Part shown: in pieces, positions 6,159 through 7,444 of the stretch
Numbering within the stretch: the stretch's first letter is position 1
Layout of the letters: every line of letters starts with the position of its first letter
NCBI GenBank assembly: GCA_002314675.1
Contig: DCGZ01000139.1
Location: 19,675 to 27,118 of the forward strand
Reading direction: 5' to 3'
Length of the DNA stretch: 7,444 bases
From: Fibrobacter sp. UBA1765
GTDB lineage: Bacteria > Fibrobacterota > Fibrobacteria > Fibrobacterales > Fibrobacteraceae
The notes under the pieces: model-generated
Database searches by the model: none
Seen by the model: only the letters and a program-made list of their open reading frames with translations
Told to the model about the DNA's origin: nothing
Program-made: the position numbers and the translations under genes

Positions 6159-7103
6159 CTAGAACTTGTGCTTCCAGCTGAATGCAAGGCGGTAGAATGA
6201 CCATTCGCCGCCTTTTGCGTGCAGTAGCGGTTCTTCATCCTCGTCGCTGTGCGTTGCAGAGTAGCTTCGGTTTCGACGGAACGTTACGAGAGTCGTCAAG
6301 CTGTTCTTGTCGTCGATTCCAAAATTGAAGAGCGCGCTCAGATCGGCTGTAGTAAAGTCGCCGTCAAAGCTTTCAGCAACCTCGCCGTAATCGTCCTTGT
6401 CAAAATGTCCGTAGAATTCTCCCATGACGCCGATCATGTTGAGCATTAGCGGCATCTTGTAGCCAAGTACGCCTGTAATGCGGTATTGCAGGCCGTTAGC
6501 CTTGCCGGCGCTTTCTTGCCATTGCCAAATTTCGCCGTCGCTAGTTCCTGTCAGGCCTTCGTAAAGTAGCTTGTAGCTTGCAACCATTACCACGTGTGAC
6601 CAGTCGCCTTCAATCAGCGCGCCCGTGTCGAACTGGAAAGTTCCCGAAGCCCAGAGGTCGTAAAAATAGTGGGTGAATGGCGTTAGCTTTTCGTAATCGC
6701 AAGTCTTGTAATCATACTTGACCATGCCTTCGAAGCCGAGCACGTTCCAGCCGCTGCCTATAGAAGCGCCTGCGCCAAAAACAAGGAATGGAAGCGGAGT
6801 AAAGTCAACTTCTGCCATCGGGCGGAGCGTTATCGGAGAAAGCTCCATAGAGGTGATGAGTTCAACGGTTGCGCCCTTCAAAAGCCAGTGGTCGCCGAGC
6901 GGAGTCGGGAGCGTGTACTTGGCGTCTAGTCTCGTTAGGGCTTCTGCGCCGTCGTATGGGCCGGACGGCCTTGAAAAATGCTCGTCGCCGGTCTTGACCT
7001 TATTCTCTATATAGTATGCCGCGTTTGTGGTAAGCGAAAAATCCCACCCGGCAAAACTTTGGGTCGCAAGCAAAAGGAACGGAAGGAGGCTTAGTTTACG
7101 CAT
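6159..7103 (-). CDS. Predicted outer-membrane beta-barrel protein, function unknown
   Basis: The 314-aa product is not assigned to a named family. A longer frame extends upstream to an ATG at 7160, but that start lies inside the purF terminator hairpin; the ATG at 7103 gives a normal Sec signal peptide (MRKLSLLPFLLLATQSFA, cleavage after Ala18). The mature chain of about 296 aa shows many short stretches of alternating polar and hydrophobic residues rich in Tyr, Trp and Phe, for example FQFDTGALIEG, HVVMVASYKLLYEG and FYRLAFSWKHKF. It ends in a terminal Phe, as expected for a barrel inserted by the BAM machinery. An acidic loop (HSDEDEEP) lies before the last strands. No Shine-Dalgarno sequence precedes the ATG. 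It is a single-gene unit converging on the STAS-kinase gene with five bases between stops. Transport, adhesion or structural roles cannot be told apart. Confidence 0.8.
   Translation of the reverse strand: MRKLSLLPFLLLATQSFAGWDFSLTTNAAYYIENKVKTGDEHFSRPSGPYDGAEALTRLDAKYTLPTPLGDHWLLKGATVELITSMELSPITLRPMAEVDFTPLPFLVFGAGASIGSGWNVLGFEGMVKYDYKTCDYEKLTPFTHYFYDLWASGTFQFDTGALIEGDWSHVVMVASYKLLYEGLTGTSDGEIWQWQESAGKANGLQYRITGVLGYKMPLMLNMIGVMGEFYGHFDKDDYGEVAESFDGDFTTADLSALFNFGIDDKNSLTTLVTFRRNRSYSATHSDEDEEPLLHAKGGEWSFYRLAFSWKHKF
6186..6216 (+). terminator. Putative terminator of the lipoprotein/STAS-kinase operon, inside the barrel gene
   Basis: AAGGCGG (6186-6192) pairs perfectly with CCGCCTT (6208-6214), and inside it GAAT (6195-6198) pairs with ATTC (6203-6206) around GACC. 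The stem is followed by a short T-run (TTTT, 6213-6216). It starts 33 bp after the STAS-kinase stop codon, an ordinary spacing, but lies within the C-terminal codons of the opposing barrel gene. The T-run is short, so efficiency is uncertain. Confidence 0.5.
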
Positions 7104-7109
7104 GTCGTT

Positions 7110-7139
7110 AATATAAATTTTATTGAAGCAAATTATCAA
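7110..7139 (-). promoter_or_regulatory. Putative promoter of the barrel-protein gene
   Basis: On the minus strand TTGATA (7139-7134) and TATATT (7115-7110) are separated by 18 bp. The -10 ends only six bases before the ATG at 7103, so transcription would start at or next to the start codon. An alternative -10, TAAAAT (7122-7117), would give a leader of a few bases. The -35 directly abuts the T-run of the purF terminator. The region is very AT-rich, so the exact assignment is tentative. Confidence 0.4.
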
Positions 7140-7177
7140 AAAAAATCCGGCCTCTACCATTGTGGTCGAAAGCCGGA
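7138..7177 (-). terminator. Intrinsic terminator of purF
   Basis: Read leftwards, TCCGGC (7177-7172) pairs with GCCGGA (7151-7146), the stem can continue through wobble pairs, and an inner ACCA/TGGT hairpin with a CAA loop caps it. Eight T follow (7145-7138). It lies about 42 bp after the purF stop codon. On the + strand the same hairpin is followed by CTTTTTG, so it may also stop rightward transcription. Confidence 0.85.
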
Positions 7178-7219
7178 CTTTTTGAACGTTATAAAACGCC
7201 TGTGAACTTGCCGAAGAAT

Positions 7220-7444
7220 TTATTTATTTTCTTCAGAATGGCAAGGGCAGCCTTCGCACGGCTTGTGGTAGCAGTCGCCAGTTTCTGCGTAGTCCTTACC
7301 GCTCCAGCAGTAGGTGCAAAGCTGGTCTTCTGGAATACCGATAGCCTGGATAAGGTCATCGATGCGCTGGAATGCAAGAGTCGTAAGGTTCAAGTTGCGA
7401 CGGATGTATTCCACCATTCCCTTGTATTCCGGGGAATCCGGATT
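7220..7444 (-). CDS. purF: Amidophosphoribosyltransferase, C-terminal end (partial)
   Basis: Only the last 74 codons are inside the window; the frame is open through the right edge and the true start lies beyond it. PurF makes 5-phosphoribosylamine from PRPP and glutamine, the first committed step of purine synthesis. The fragment begins NPDSPEYKGMVEYIRR and contains the family-typical LTTLAFQRIDDLIQAIG, then EDQLCTYCWSGKD. The CTYC pair corresponds by position to the C-terminal CxxC that supplies two ligands of the [4Fe-4S] cluster in Bacillus-type PurF. The extreme tail is unusually cysteine-rich (GDCYHKPCEGCPCHSEENK, four further Cys). The internal ATG at 7417 is not a start. A strong terminator follows the stop codon. 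Identification rests on the conserved tail only. Confidence 0.85.
   Translation of the reverse strand, partial: NPDSPEYKGMVEYIRRNLNLTTLAFQRIDDLIQAIGIPEDQLCTYCWSGKDYAETGDCYHKPCEGCPCHSEENK

Noticed and set aside
7104..7160. Upstream ATG extending the barrel protein by 19 residues
   Set aside because: It starts inside the purF terminator hairpin and would put extra residues in front of a well-formed signal peptide.
7189..7377. 62-aa minus-strand open frame overlapping the end of purF
   Set aside because: It overlaps the conserved purF tail in another frame and shows no family features.

Overview
The window most likely comes from a member of the Fibrobacterota (Fibrobacter-like, FCB superphylum). 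Three things point that way: a STAS + phosphotransferase-fold kinase matching, as I remember it, a paralogous family first defined in Fibrobacter succinogenes; a PurF C-terminus of the Bacteroidetes/Fibrobacter kind (CTYCW); and a diderm protein set (outer-membrane barrel, lipoprotein, PpiD-type periplasmic chaperone). This is an inference from sequence reading, not a database match. No phage, insertion sequence, CRISPR array, tRNA or rRNA is visible.

Layout. Bases 1-341 are non-coding and rich in dyads and short repeats. Bases 342-1916 (-) encode L-aspartate oxidase (nadB), the first step of de novo NAD synthesis. A 148-bp divergent promoter region follows, then a 641-aa membrane-anchored parvulin-type foldase (PpiD-like, +, 2065-3990), closed by a clear intrinsic terminator. 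Next is a two-gene + strand operon: a 271-aa lipoprotein whose two halves resemble ExbD/TolR periplasmic domains (4120-4935) and, 18 bp on, a 399-aa STAS-domain/aminoglycoside-phosphotransferase-fold kinase fusion (4954-6153). Converging on it with only 5 bp between stop codons is a 314-aa predicted outer-membrane beta-barrel protein (-, 6159-7103). The window ends with the last 74 codons of amidophosphoribosyltransferase (purF, -, 7220 to the window edge) and its terminator.

How the genes fit together. nadB and purF are housekeeping biosynthesis genes. The PpiD-like foldase, the lipoprotein and the barrel protein all belong to the cell envelope. The least conventional part is the lipoprotein/STAS-kinase pair: a putative surface or periplasmic protein co-transcribed with a cytoplasmic protein joining a phospho-switch domain (STAS) to a small-molecule-type kinase fold. 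Its substrate cannot be read from the sequence. The convergent STAS-kinase and barrel genes appear to keep their terminators inside each other's coding ends, so their transcripts should overlap by several tens of bases.
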